A DNA stretch of 51,087 nucleotides from Thioalkalivibrio denitrificans (GCF_002000365.1 NZ_MVBK01000062.1:1-51087), one strand, 5' to 3'. Positions 33,264 to 44,745 are shown, numbered from the stretch's first letter. Program-made: numbers and translations. The notes: generated from the letters alone by a model not told the origin.

Positions 33264-34334
33264 ATGACCCTGACTCGGCTGCAGGTGGACGGTGTGCGCA
33301 TCCTGCGCGACATGCGCCTGGACCCCGTCGACGGGATCAATGTGATCGCCGGCCTGAACGGTGCCGGCAAGACCAGTCTCCTGGAAGCCATTCATCTGCT
33401 GGCGACCGGCCATTCCTTTCGCACACGTCAACTGGACCCCGTGTTGAGTCGCGGTGCCGATGCCCTGTTGGTCAGCGGCACCGTCGGAGAGGGTGGGTAT
33501 CCGGTGGGGATCCGAAAGTCCGCCGGCGGGACGGAAGTGCGGATTCGTGGCAGGCGGGCGGCCGGGATGGCAGAACTGGCCCGGGAGCTTCCCGTGCTGG
33601 CCATCCATCCGGAAAGCCATGTGCTGGTGGCGGGGCCGCCGGGTCAACGGCGGGCATTCATGGACTGGGGGGCGTTTCATCGGGAAGCGGACTTTCACGG
33701 GATCTGGGTTCGCTATCGAAAGCTGCTTCAACAGCGCAATGCCGCTCTGCGATCCGGAGCTGATCCGCGGTTGCTGCGTGCCTGGGATGACGAACTGGCG
33801 TCAGCCGGGGAGCGACTGCATGAGCGCAGGGCGGCGTACGTGGCGGCCCTGGACAACGCGTTGACATCACTGTTGGCCGGATGGCCGGAGATGGCGGCGT
33901 TGGCTTGGGAGTACCGGCGGGGGTGGGCGCAAGGCACGACCCTTCGCGAGACACTGGAGCGCCAGATGGCCCGGGATGTGGCAGGGGGCTTCACACACGC
34001 CGGACCGCACAGGGCGGAACTGGTCTGGCGTCTGGATGGTGGTCCGGCAGCGGAGGTGGCCTCCAGGGGCCAGCAGAAATCCCTGGTGATATTGCTCAAG
34101 CTGGCACAGGCGCGGGTGCTGCAGCTGGAAACCGGGCGGGCGCCCATCGTTCTGGTGGACGATCTGGCCTCGGAACTGGATGCGGCGCGGCGCGAGCGAG
34201 TGCTGCAGCTGCTTCGGGAGCTGGGGGCGCAGGTCTTTGTGACGGTGATCGATGCCGGGTCACTGGACGTCAGCGGCTGGGCGCAGGCGCGAATGTTCCA
34301 CGTGGAACATGGCCAGGTTCGGGTGGTGAGCTGA
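33264..34334 (+). CDS. recF: DNA replication and repair protein RecF
   Basis: This 356-aa ABC-type ATPase has Walker A GLNGAGKTS (30-38), 'PVLAIHPESHVLVAGPPGQRRAFMDW' in the middle, the signature 'ASRGQQKSLVILLKLAQ' and Walker B 'PIVLVDDLASELD'. RecF loads RecA at gaps together with RecO and RecR. It lies between dnaN and gyrB, as in most gammaproteobacteria. Confidence 0.96.
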   Translation: MTLTRLQVDGVRILRDMRLDPVDGINVIAGLNGAGKTSLLEAIHLLATGHSFRTRQLDPVLSRGADALLVSGTVGEGGYPVGIRKSAGGTEVRIRGRRAAGMAELARELPVLAIHPESHVLVAGPPGQRRAFMDWGAFHREADFHGIWVRYRKLLQQRNAALRSGADPRLLRAWDDELASAGERLHERRAAYVAALDNALTSLLAGWPEMAALAWEYRRGWAQGTTLRETLERQMARDVAGGFTHAGPHRAELVWRLDGGPAAEVASRGQQKSLVILLKLAQARVLQLETGRAPIVLVDDLASELDAARRERVLQLLRELGAQVFVTVIDAGSLDVSGWAQARMFHVEHGQVRVVS

Positions 34335-34377
34335 TTGCTGCAGACCCGGTGAAGGCCACCGTTCAGGGGGTGTGAAG

Positions 34378-36836
<2,459 letters not shown>

Positions 36837-36848
36837 ACGGACTTGCTT

Positions 36849-37172
36849 TAACCACGAAGCACACGAAGGGCACGAAGAAAGGATTTTTTGGCTGTGGAGA
36901 TCCGGGATTTCTCTCACCTTTCCGACCCGCACTGACGTTCGGCGGCTTCGTTGGGGCAGGAAAAATGTCTCTCGCAAAGACGCGAAGCCCGCCAAGAAAA
37001 CACAAGAATCATGAATTGATCATTTCTTTGCGGGCTTCGCGTCTTTGCGAGAGTCCCGCTTTTTTTGTCAACGAAGCCACCCAACGGACAGGCGGATCTT
37101 CGGTATCAGCCGGAGCCCCAATCTCCACAGCACATCATCTTTTCTTCGTGCCCTTCGTGTGCTTCGTGGTTA
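36849..37172. repeat. Nested long inverted repeats downstream of gyrB
   Basis: Outer arms 36849-36880 and 37141-37172 are perfect 32-bp inverted copies containing three 9-base units ending CACGAAG. Inner arms 36969-36992 and 37030-37053 are perfect 24-bp inverted copies, extending with one mismatch. No gene is seen in the 424-bp gap 36837-37260. The inner arms resemble repeats at 41360-41597 and 48733-48834, so this is a dispersed element family. Confidence 0.85.
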
Positions 37173-37191
37173 GACAAACATCGCGAAAGCC

Positions 37192-37229
37192 CAAAGAAAA
37201 AGGCCCGGACTGTGTTCACAGCCGGGCCT
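37192..37229 (-). terminator. Intrinsic terminator of the PstS-like gene
   Basis: A hairpin of about 13 bp with one bulge (37201-37229, AGGCCCGG paired with CCGGGCCT) is followed on the minus strand by TTTTCTTT. It lies 31 bases after the stop of the minus-strand gene at 37261-38136. Confidence 0.85.
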
Positions 37230-37260
37230 AATGCTTGCACTGGAGGGTGTCAAGCGTCGA

Positions 37261-38136
37261 TCAGTTGTAAACCCCCATGTCGCGGGCGCGGCGTTCCTGG
37301 TCCAGCTGTTTCATGATCAGGGCCAGGGCATCGGTGTAGGGCACGCAGCCGTTGCGGCGGATCACTTCACGACCCTCGCGGCTGCCCACGAAGCGCACGA
37401 AGTCCTGGATCTGGTCGGCCTTCGGGTTGCTCGGGTCGTAGGCGATGTACAGCGGGCGGTACAGGGTGTAGGCGCCGGTGCGGATGTTGTCGTAGCTGGG
37501 CTCCATGCCGTCCAGGTTCAGGATCTTCAGATCACGGCGCTGGGCGCTGCTGATCCCGGTGATACCGATGGACCAGGGCGTTTCCTCCACGGCACGCTCC
37601 AGGGGACCGCTGGACGGGAAGAAGCGCGTGGCGGTGAACTCCTGGTCGAAGTTGGCATAGACCAGGTGGCGCACCATACGGCCCACGCCGGAGATCTTGC
37701 CCTGGCGGGCGAAGACTTCCATGGGCTGATCCGGGCCGCCCAGCTGGTTCCAGTTGGTGATGCGCCCGAGGAACAGGTCACGTACCTGCTCCAGGGTGAT
37801 GTTGTCCACCGGGGTGTCCTTGTGCACGATCACCACCAGTGCGTCCCAGGCCACGGGTTCCAGGTGGGCCAGGGCCTCGGCGGGCTCGTTGGGTAGCGGC
37901 AGGCGGCAGGTGCCGCCCATGTCCGAAATCCCGGCCGATGGCTGACGAATGCCCTGCGTGGCACCGCTGCCCACCACCTCGATGGTGATTCCGGTCTGTT
38001 CCTTGAAGGCCGCGGACAGTTCGTCCATGAAGGCGTTGCGCGAAATGCCGCAACCGGCCCAGGTGAGCGTGGATTCGGCGTGGGCCAGGTTGGCCATCAA
38101 CCCCAGCATCAGTACGGCGAGTAGTTTGCGAAACAT
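37261..38136 (-). CDS. PstS-like periplasmic phosphate-binding protein
   Basis: This 291-aa protein has a Sec signal peptide (MFRKLLAVLMLGLMANLAHA-EST) and the fold of PstS-type binding proteins: 'WAGCGISRNAFMDELSAAFKEQTGITIEVVGSGATQGIRQ' (ligand loop GSGATQG), 'VVIVHKDTPVDNITLEQVRDLFLGRITNWNQLGG' and 'FVRFVGSREGREVI'. A phosphate or related oxyanion ligand is likely. No pstCAB genes are adjacent, so it may be an orphan receptor or serve a distant transporter. GGAGGA lies 9 nt upstream of ATG 38136, and a strong terminator follows. Confidence 0.8.
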   Translation of the reverse strand: MFRKLLAVLMLGLMANLAHAESTLTWAGCGISRNAFMDELSAAFKEQTGITIEVVGSGATQGIRQPSAGISDMGGTCRLPLPNEPAEALAHLEPVAWDALVVIVHKDTPVDNITLEQVRDLFLGRITNWNQLGGPDQPMEVFARQGKISGVGRMVRHLVYANFDQEFTATRFFPSSGPLERAVEETPWSIGITGISSAQRRDLKILNLDGMEPSYDNIRTGAYTLYRPLYIAYDPSNPKADQIQDFVRFVGSREGREVIRRNGCVPYTDALALIMKQLDQERRARDMGVYN

Positions 38137-38392
38137 GACTCTCTGTCCTCCGTTATGGTTACAGGGCTCTGGCGGCCCCTTTTACCCAAGTTTCCTTAAA
38201 CACCCTGCTGGCCCAAAGTGCAACTTAGTTCACACTATTCGGTAGCAAAACGTCGCCAAGCGTAGCTAGAAACCACTTTTCTAATAAGGACTTAAGCTCC
38301 TGAGCAGGTCGGTGCACCGGGCATATTCCATACCCGCACCGCACGCGTGCTACATTTAGCCCCCGTCCTCTGAGCAAGCCGACCTGTACCCC

Positions 38393-40474
38393 ATGAGCAA
38401 TCCCCTGCTGGAAGCCTTTGATCTGCCGCCGTTCTCACGCATTCGTCCGGAACACGTGGAGCCGGCCATCGACCAGGTTCTCGAAGAAAACCGACAGAAA
38501 ATCAAAGAATTGGTCGAAGCACCCGGCCCCTTCACCTGGGACAGCCTGATTCATCCCCTGGGTCTCATGGAGGACCGCCTCGGGCACATCTGGTCTCCGG
38601 TGCGCCACATGAACTCCGTGGTCAACACCGAGGCCCTGCGCGCGGCCTATAACGCCTGCCTGCCCAAGCTCTCGGAGTACGGCACGGAGCTGGGCCAGAA
38701 CGTGGCGCTTTTCCGGGCCTACCAGTCGATTGCCGAGGGTCCGGGCGCCGAGCGCCTGGACCCGGCGCAGCGCAAGGTGATCCGGGATGCGCTGCGGGAC
38801 TTCCACCTGAGCGGCGTCGATCTGCCCGAGGAGAAGAAATCCCGTTACAAGGCCATTGCGCAGGAGCTGTCGAACCTCCAGTCGCGCTTCGAGGAAAATA
38901 TTCTCGACAGCACGCACGCCTGGAAGCAGCACGTGACCGACCGCGCCGCCCTCGCAGGCCTGCCGGACTCGGCCCTGGACATGCTCGCCCAGGCGGCGGG
39001 TCACGCGGACCTGGACGGGTGGCTCATCACCCTGGAGTTCCCCTCCTACTACGCCGTCATGACACACGCTGATGACCGTGCGCTGCGCGAGGCGGTGTAC
39101 ACCGCCTACGTCACCCGCGCCTCGGACCAGGGGCCGCACGACCGCCAGTACGACAACAGCGCGCTCATGGAACAGATCCTTGCCCTGCGCCATGAGCAGG
39201 CCCGGTTGCTCGACTACGAAAGCTTCGCCGACCTGTCCCTGGCCACTAAAATGGCGGACTCGCCGGCCACGGTGATCGATTTTCTCACCGATCTGGCCGA
39301 GCGTGCCAGGCCCCGTGCCCAGGAGGAGCTGGACGAACTGCGCCACTTTGCCGCACAGCACCTGGGCCTCGATGATCTGCAGGCCTGGGATATCGCCTAT
39401 GCCAGCGAAAAGCTCCGACAGCACGCCTACGCGCTCTCCCAGGAGGACCTCAAGCCCTACTTCCCGGTGAACCGGGTGGTTCCCGGCCTGTTCCGGCTGG
39501 TGGAGCGCCTCTACCAGGTGAGCATCGTGGAGGTCGAAGGCGTCGATGTCTGGCATCCGGATGTGCGTTTCTACGAGATTCGCGATCCGGACGGCGCGCC
39601 ACGCGCGGCCTTTTACCTGGACCTTTACGCACGGCCGAAAAAGCGCGGCGGTGCGTGGATGGACGAATGCCGCAACCGGCTGCGGGACGGCGACCGGGTG
39701 CAGATCCCGGTGGCTTACATGACCTGCAATTCCACGCCGCCGGTGGGCGACAAGCCGGCGCTGTTCACCCACGACGAGGTGATCACCCTGTTCCACGAGT
39801 TCGGTCACGGTCTGCATCACATGCTCACCCGGGTGGACTATCCGGATATCGCCGGCATCAACGGCGTGGAGTGGGACGCCGTGGAACTGCCCAGCCAGTT
39901 CATGGAGAACTGGTGCTGGGAGCGCGAAGCCATGGATCTGTTTGCCGGCCACTACGAGACCGGCGAGCCGCTTCCCGAGGACCTCTTCGACAAGCTCATC
40001 GCCACCCGCCACTTCCAGGCGGCCATGCAGCTGGTGCGCCAGCTGGAGTTCTCGCTGTTCGACATGCGGCTGCACGGGGAATACGATCCGGCGCGAGGCG
40101 GGCGCATCCAGGAGATCCTCGACCAGGTGCGCGCCCAGGTGGCCGTGGTGAAGCCGCCCGCCTTCAACCGCTTCCAACACGGCTTCTCCCACATCTTCGC
40201 CGGCGGCTACGCCGCGGGCTACTACAGCTACAAGTGGGCCGAGGTACTCTCCGCCGACGCCTTCGGGCGCTTCGAGGAGGAGGGCCTGTTCAACCCCGAG
40301 GTGGGCCGGTCCTTCCTCGAAAACGTGCTGGAGCGGGGCGGCTCACAGCCCGCCATGGATCTGTTCAAGGCATTCAGGGGGCGCGAGCCGGACATCGAGG
40401 CCCTGCTCCGTCATTCGGGGTTGACGGCAGATACAAGGGAAAAGATACAAGGTACAACGGGGATTAAAGCGTAG
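38393..40474 (+). CDS. prlC: Oligopeptidase A (M3 family zinc metallopeptidase)
   Basis: This 693-aa M3 peptidase cleaves small peptides, including signal peptides, in the cytoplasm. The zinc motif HEFGH is at residues 468-472 ('LFHEFGHGLHHMLTRVDY'), followed by 'GVEWDAVELPSQFMENWCWE', which contains the third ligand region. The start 'NPLLEAFDLPPFSRIRPEHVEPAI' matches the family. The last approximately 13 residues (after 'LLRHSGLTAD') are encoded inside an inverted repeat and look like an added tail. No strong SD precedes the ATG. Confidence 0.95.
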   Translation: MSNPLLEAFDLPPFSRIRPEHVEPAIDQVLEENRQKIKELVEAPGPFTWDSLIHPLGLMEDRLGHIWSPVRHMNSVVNTEALRAAYNACLPKLSEYGTELGQNVALFRAYQSIAEGPGAERLDPAQRKVIRDALRDFHLSGVDLPEEKKSRYKAIAQELSNLQSRFEENILDSTHAWKQHVTDRAALAGLPDSALDMLAQAAGHADLDGWLITLEFPSYYAVMTHADDRALREAVYTAYVTRASDQGPHDRQYDNSALMEQILALRHEQARLLDYESFADLSLATKMADSPATVIDFLTDLAERARPRAQEELDELRHFAAQHLGLDDLQAWDIAYASEKLRQHAYALSQEDLKPYFPVNRVVPGLFRLVERLYQVSIVEVEGVDVWHPDVRFYEIRDPDGAPRAAFYLDLYARPKKRGGAWMDECRNRLRDGDRVQIPVAYMTCNSTPPVGDKPALFTHDEVITLFHEFGHGLHHMLTRVDYPDIAGINGVEWDAVELPSQFMENWCWEREAMDLFAGHYETGEPLPEDLFDKLIATRHFQAAMQLVRQLEFSLFDMRLHGEYDPARGGRIQEILDQVRAQVAVVKPPAFNRFQHGFSHIFAGGYAAGYYSYKWAEVLSADAFGRFEEEGLFNPEVGRSFLENVLERGGSQPAMDLFKAFRGREPDIEALLRHSGLTADTREKIQGTTGIKA

Positions 40475-40525
40475 CACTGTCCTGGCCTTCCCTTTTACCC
40501 TTGGACCTTTGCCCTTGTCCCTGCC
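40426..40525. repeat. Imperfect inverted repeat overlapping the prlC 3' end and abutting xthA
   Basis: Arms 40426-40439 and 40512-40525 are inverted copies (12 of 14 matches). The left arm is inside the prlC coding sequence and the right arm ends 3 bases before the xthA ATG, so it replaces any normal SD. The intervening sequence is rich in short ACAAGG/CCTTG units. Confidence 0.65.
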
Positions 40526-40528
40526 TTC

Positions 40529-41296
40529 ATGAAAATAGCCACCTGGAACGTCAACTCCCTCAAGGTGCGTCTGCCCCACGTGCTCGACTGGATGGCTGCC
40601 AACAGCCCGGACGTGCTCGCGCTGCAGGAGACCAAGCTTACCGACGACGCCTTCCCCGTGGAGGCCATCGCCGAGGCCGGCTACCGCTGCGTGTACTCGG
40701 GGCAGAAGACCTATAACGGGGTGGCCGTGCTCGCGAAGTCTGAACCCGTTGATCCGTTGACCGACATCGAGGGGCTGGACGACCCCCAGCGCCGCATCCT
40801 CGCCGCCACCGTGGACGGGGTGCGCATCATCAACCTCTACGTGGTGAACGGTTCGGAAGTGGGTTCGGAGAAATACGCCTACAAGCTCGCGTGGATGGAC
40901 AAGGTCACCACCTGGATCGCCGGGGAGCTCAAACGCCACGAACGTCTCGTGGTACTCGGGGATTTCAATGTTGCGCCCGAGGATCAGGACGTCCACGATC
41001 CGGAGGCATGGCACGAACGCATCCTGTGTTCCACGCCCGAGCGTGAGGCGCTGGGAAAGCTGTTCGCTCTGGGCCTGAGCGATTGCTTCCGCAAGTTCGA
41101 GCAGCCCGAGCAGAGCTTTTCCTGGTGGGATTATCGCGCCGCCGCCTTCCGCCGCAACATGGGCCTGCGCATCGACCTGATCCTCACCAGCCCCCCCATG
41201 ACCGAGGCCTGCACCGCCTGCACCATCGACGTGGCCCCGCGCCGTCTCGAACGCCCGTCCGACCACGCGCCGGTGGTGGCCGAATTCGTGCTGTAA
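40529..41296 (+). CDS. xthA: Exodeoxyribonuclease III (AP endonuclease)
   Basis: This 255-aa enzyme of the endonuclease/exonuclease/phosphatase family acts in base-excision repair, cutting at abasic sites and degrading duplex DNA 3' to 5'. Active-site motifs are 'MKIATWNVNSLKVRLPHV', 'LALQETKL' (metal Glu), 'VVLGDFNVAPEDQDVHDP', 'SFSWWDYRAAAFRRNMGLRIDLIL' and 'PSDHAPV' (catalytic Asp-His). Length and motifs are complete. The start lacks an SD because a repeat arm lies directly upstream. Confidence 0.95.
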   Translation: MKIATWNVNSLKVRLPHVLDWMAANSPDVLALQETKLTDDAFPVEAIAEAGYRCVYSGQKTYNGVAVLAKSEPVDPLTDIEGLDDPQRRILAATVDGVRIINLYVVNGSEVGSEKYAYKLAWMDKVTTWIAGELKRHERLVVLGDFNVAPEDQDVHDPEAWHERILCSTPEREALGKLFALGLSDCFRKFEQPEQSFSWWDYRAAAFRRNMGLRIDLILTSPPMTEACTACTIDVAPRRLERPSDHAPVVAEFVL

Positions 41297-41689
41297 ACCG
41301 TCCCACCGCCCGCAGTGCCGACCGTATGCCTCTTGACCACGAAGCGTAAGGACAAGAATGTTCTCTCGCAAAGAGCGCAAAGTACGCCAAGAAAAGAAGG
41401 AATCCTTTAGGTTGGGTGAGTGCCGCGAACCCGACCCCGAATCCGTTCGATGACTGGGACATGCTCCCAAGCGCTGTATAGCACTCAGCGCCTCGACGAG
41501 GACTGACCGGAAACGGAGTCTCTACGCATTTTTTCTGTTTGTTATAAGAGACCCTCTTGGCCTTTCTTGGCGTACTTTGCGCTCTTTGCGAGAGAACGAT
41601 TTTTTTCTTTCCTGGCGTCTATCGTGTGCTTCGCCAAAGCAGGAAGGCCTTTCCTCCCAAAGCCGCATTCGCGGTAACATCGGCGCATC
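41297..41689. repeat. 393-bp gap with a 35-bp perfect inverted repeat
   Basis: Arms 41360-41394 and 41563-41597 are perfect 35-bp inverted copies containing CTCTCGCAAAGAGCGCAAAG-type sequence. They share the CTCTCGCAAAGA core with the inner repeat after gyrB. No gene is seen between them. The gap also holds ACCACGAAGC near 41337 and GTGTGCTTCG near 41624, echoes of the outer gyrB repeat arms. Confidence 0.85.
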
Positions 41690-43162
41690 ATGAAATACCG
41701 TGACCTCAGGGACTTCATTGCCCAGCTGGAAGCGCTGGGTGAACTCAGGCGTGTGAGCGTGGAGGTGGATCCGCATCTGGAGATGACGGAGATCTGCGAC
41801 CGCACCCTGCGCGCCGAAGGACCCGCCCTGCTCTTCGAGAAGCCGAAGGGGCACACGATCCCTGTTCTGGGCAACCTGTTCGGCACGCCCCGGCGGGTGG
41901 CGCTGGGCATGGGCGAGGATTCTGTGGAGGCATTGCGCGAGGTGGGCAAGCTGCTGGCGTTTCTCAAGGAGCCGGATCCGCCCAAGGGGCTGAAGGATGC
42001 CTGGAAGACCCTGCCGGTGTTCAAGAAGGTGCTGGACATGGCGCCCAAGAAGGTGGGCAGCGCCCCGTGCCAGGCCGTGGTGCGCGAGGGCGGTGCGGTG
42101 GACCTTTCCACCCTGCCCGTGCAGACCTGCTGGCCCGGCGACGCGGGGCCGCTCATCACCTGGGGCCTGGTCGTCACCAAGGGGCCGCGCAAGGACCGCC
42201 AGAACATGGGCATCTACCGTCAGCAGGTGATCGGCCCGAACCGGGTGATCATGCGCTGGCTCTCCCACCGGGGCGGCGCGCTGGATTTCCGCGACTGGTG
42301 CGAGGCGCACCCGGGCGAACCCTTCCCCATCGCGGTGGCCCTGGGGGCTGACCCGGCCACCATCCTGGGCGCGGTGACCCCTGTGCCCGACAGCCTCTCG
42401 GAACACGCCTTTGCCGGGCTTCTTCGCGGTTCGCGAACAGAACTCGTCAGGTGCCTGGGCTCGGATCTGCTGGTGCCCGCCTCTGCGGAGATCGTGCTCG
42501 AGGGCGTGATCCGCCCCGGGGACACGGCGCCGGAAGGCCCCTTCGGGGACCACACCGGTTACTACAACGAGGTGGACGATTTTCCCGTCTTCACGGTGGA
42601 GCGCATCACCTCGCGCAAGGACCCCATCTACCACAGCACCTACACCGGCCGCCCGCCCGACGAACCCGCCATCCTGGGCGTGGCCCTCAATGAGGTCTTC
42701 ATCCCCATCCTGCAGAAGCAGTTCCCGGAGATCACGGATTTCTACCTGCCGCCGGAAGGCTGCTCCTACCGGCTGGCCGTGGTGACCATGCGCAAGCAGT
42801 ATCCGGGGCACGCCAAGCGGGTGATGATGGGTGTGTGGTCCTTCCTGCGCCAGTTCATGTACACCAAGTTCGTCATCGTGACCGACGACGACGTTGACGC
42901 CCGGGACTGGAAGGACGTCATCTGGGCCATGACCACGCGCATGGATCCGGCCCGCGACACGGTCATGGTGGAGAACACGCCCATCGACTACCTGGACTTC
43001 GCCTCCCCGGTCTCCGGCCTGGGTTCCAAGATGGGCTTCGACGCCACCCACAAGTGGCCCGGCGAAACCACCCGCGAATGGGGCCGCCCCATCGTCATGG
43101 ACGAGGCGGTGAAGAAGCGGGTCGACGAACTGTGGGAGAGTTTGAAGATAGGAAAGCGCTAG
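41690..43162 (+). CDS. ubiD: UbiD family 3-octaprenyl-4-hydroxybenzoate decarboxylase
   Basis: This 490-aa prenylated-FMN-dependent decarboxylase catalyses the decarboxylation step of ubiquinone biosynthesis and needs UbiX for its cofactor. It begins '[21 protein letters not shown]' and contains '[26 protein letters not shown]', '[27 protein letters not shown]' (the metal/prenyl-FMN region with the catalytic E-R-E type residues), and '[24 protein letters not shown]' near the end. Full length. No partner gene is adjacent. Confidence 0.96.
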   Translation: MKYRDLRDFIAQLEALGELRRVSVEVDPHLEMTEICDRTLRAEGPALLFEKPKGHTIPVLGNLFGTPRRVALGMGEDSVEALREVGKLLAFLKEPDPPKGLKDAWKTLPVFKKVLDMAPKKVGSAPCQAVVREGGAVDLSTLPVQTCWPGDAGPLITWGLVVTKGPRKDRQNMGIYRQQVIGPNRVIMRWLSHRGGALDFRDWCEAHPGEPFPIAVALGADPATILGAVTPVPDSLSEHAFAGLLRGSRTELVRCLGSDLLVPASAEIVLEGVIRPGDTAPEGPFGDHTGYYNEVDDFPVFTVERITSRKDPIYHSTYTGRPPDEPAILGVALNEVFIPILQKQFPEITDFYLPPEGCSYRLAVVTMRKQYPGHAKRVMMGVWSFLRQFMYTKFVIVTDDDVDARDWKDVIWAMTTRMDPARDTVMVENTPIDYLDFASPVSGLGSKMGFDATHKWPGETTREWGRPIVMDEAVKKRVDELWESLKIGKR

Positions 43163-43177
43163 AGACAAGAGACAAGA

Positions 43178-43280
43178 GGCAAGGGCCCCCACCCCAGCCC
43201 TCCCCCGCTTCGCGGGGGAGGGGGTCTTATCCTCCCTCTCCCTCAGGGAGAGGGCTGGGGTGAGGGTGGTTTCCCTTGCC
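43178..43280. repeat. Multi-armed palindromic repeat after ubiD (three-way-junction type)
   Basis: Outermost arms 43178-43185/43273-43280 (8 bp) and main arms 43190-43202/43250-43262 (13 bp, perfect) enclose two separate hairpins: a GC-only hairpin at about 43198-43219 and another at about 43234-43254. Together they could fold as a branched structure. It fills most of the 232-bp ubiD-parA gap and may also end transcription. Confidence 0.8.
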
Positions 43281-43394
43281 ACTTGCCACTTGAGACTAGC
43301 CACTGAAGACGGCCATCGCCTTTAAATCCCCCCCGGCATGGTCCACACTCTGAAGCGGGCCATCGGACACGAATAAGAAGCAGGGGAGATCCAC

Positions 43395-44030
43395 ATGCGC
43401 CGAATCATGGTTCTGAACGCCAAGGGGGGCTCAGGCAAGACCACGCTGGCCACCAACATCGCCGCCTACTATGCCCAGGACGGCAAGGACGTCATCCTCG
43501 CCGACTTCGACCCCCAGGGCTCGAGCCTGTCGTGGCTGGAGGCGCGCGGGCGCGGGCGGCCGAAGATCCACGGCATGGCCGCCGCCAGCGAGGGGCTCAA
43601 GGGCATGCGCAAGGCGGACATCATGGTCATGGATCCACCGGCCGCGGTGCACGGCAAGGAGCTGACGGCGCTCCTGCGGCGCGCCGAGACGGTGCTTATC
43701 CCGGTGCTGCCCTCGCCCATCGATATGCGCGCCGTGGCGAAATTCATCCAGGAGGTAAAGGCCTCCGCGCCGGTCTCCGGCAAAAAGGTCAAGCTCGCGC
43801 TGGTGGCCAACCGGGCCCGCGAGGTGACCAACATTTACTGGGAGCTGGAGGAGTTCCTGGGCACCCTGAAGGTTCCGTTCCTGACCCACCTGCGCGATTC
43901 CATGAACTACATCCGCGCGGCGGAGCGTGGCATCGGCATCCACGAGATGGCCCCCTACGCCACGGCGGTGGACCGGGAACAGTGGGCCCCCATCATCCGC
44001 TGGCTCAACAGCAAGCGCAGTCGTCCCTGA
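43395..44030 (+). CDS. ParA-family (deviant Walker A) ATPase, orphan
   Basis: This 211-aa P-loop ATPase has the deviant Walker A KGGSGKTT (about residues 10-17), 'VILADFDPQGSSLSW' (Walker A' Asp) and 'DIMVMDPPAAV' (Walker B). Length fits the small ParA/MinD class that positions plasmids, chemoreceptors or protein bodies on the nucleoid. No parB or centromere-like repeats are next to it, so the cargo is unknown, and the chromosomal parAB pair is expected elsewhere. SD GGGGAG precedes ATG 43395. The cupin gene follows after 11 bases, suggesting one transcript. Confidence 0.85.
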   Translation: MRRIMVLNAKGGSGKTTLATNIAAYYAQDGKDVILADFDPQGSSLSWLEARGRGRPKIHGMAAASEGLKGMRKADIMVMDPPAAVHGKELTALLRRAETVLIPVLPSPIDMRAVAKFIQEVKASAPVSGKKVKLALVANRAREVTNIYWELEEFLGTLKVPFLTHLRDSMNYIRAAERGIGIHEMAPYATAVDREQWAPIIRWLNSKRSRP

Positions 44031-44041
44031 TCGGGGTCGCC

Positions 44042-44368
44042 ATGGCGACCCGTCACGCCCGGCCCGGTGAAGTCGTGGATCTCGCCACCTGGGGTGACGA
44101 GCTCCCCGGCGCCCACTCGAAGACCATTGCGAAACAGACGCACATGGAACTTGCACGCATTGTGCTGCGTGCGGGCGAATCCTGGGAGGCACACCGCGTC
44201 GACGGCCCGCTCGTGTTCCAGTGCCTCTCGGGCCGCTTCCGTTTTCGGGTCGGATCGGAGGACCGGCTGTTGACGGCCGGACAGCTGCTTTACCTGCAGG
44301 GGGGCGAAGTCCACGCGGTGCACGCGCAGACCGACGCCACCGCGCTGTTGACCATCCTGTTCACCTGA
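44042..44368 (+). CDS. Small cupin-domain protein
   Basis: This 108-aa protein starts at ATG 44042, and its central region 'IVLRAGESWEAHRVDGPLVFQCLSGRFRFRVGSEDRLLTAGQLLYLQGGEVHAVHA' fits a single cupin barrel, with His at 'EAH' and 'VHAVHA' as candidate metal ligands. Function is not known; small cupins often bind metals or sense ligands. It is closely spaced with the ParA gene before it and the DUF1840 gene after it. An upstream in-frame extension over parA is a chance reading frame. Confidence 0.8.
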   Translation: MATRHARPGEVVDLATWGDELPGAHSKTIAKQTHMELARIVLRAGESWEAHRVDGPLVFQCLSGRFRFRVGSEDRLLTAGQLLYLQGGEVHAVHAQTDATALLTILFT

Positions 44369-44375
44369 CGCTGCT

Positions 44376-44690
44376 GTGCCGGTCACTTTCAAAAGCCCGG
44401 CACACGGTGATATCACCTATCTCCGGGAGGTGGCCGAGGAGCTCATCCGGCTGATGGGCCACAGTGGCACGATACCCGGCGCCCTGGCGGCCGAGGATGT
44501 GCCCCGGGCGCTGGCCAGGTTGCGTGCCGGTCTTCGCGTTGCAGGCGCGCCGCCGCCTTCGGGGGCTGTCCCGGATAGTGAAGACGACGAGGACCCGCCG
44601 GTGCCGATCGCACAACGCGCGCTGCCCCTGCTGGCGTTGCTGGAAGCCGCCGAACAGCAGGGTGAGTATGTTCTGTGGGACGCACACTAA
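44376..44690 (+). CDS. DUF1840-family protein
   Basis: This 104-aa protein starts at GTG 44376, 7 bases after the cupin stop. 'VTFKSPAHGDITYLREVAEELIRLMGHSGTIPGALAAEDVPRALARL' matches DUF1840 (typical form VTFKS.A..D..M......LL..MG...) with an acidic, proline-containing linker and a C-terminal 'QRALPLLALLEAA'. The function of the family is unknown. It is small, soluble and probably cytoplasmic. Its place between cupin and tautomerase genes gives no clear pathway. Confidence 0.8.
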   Translation: MPVTFKSPAHGDITYLREVAEELIRLMGHSGTIPGALAAEDVPRALARLRAGLRVAGAPPPSGAVPDSEDDEDPPVPIAQRALPLLALLEAAEQQGEYVLWDAH

Positions 44691-44745
44691 CCCGCATAGC
44701 TCACCGGCGTCGTCGCCAACAGACCATTCAGTGGAGAGTCCGCCC

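Noticed and set aside
36849-37172. Possible CRISPR array from the repeated 9-base CACGAAG/CGCAAAG units
   Set aside because: Units are short, there are no regular spacers, and the arms are inverted rather than direct repeats; no cas genes are nearby.
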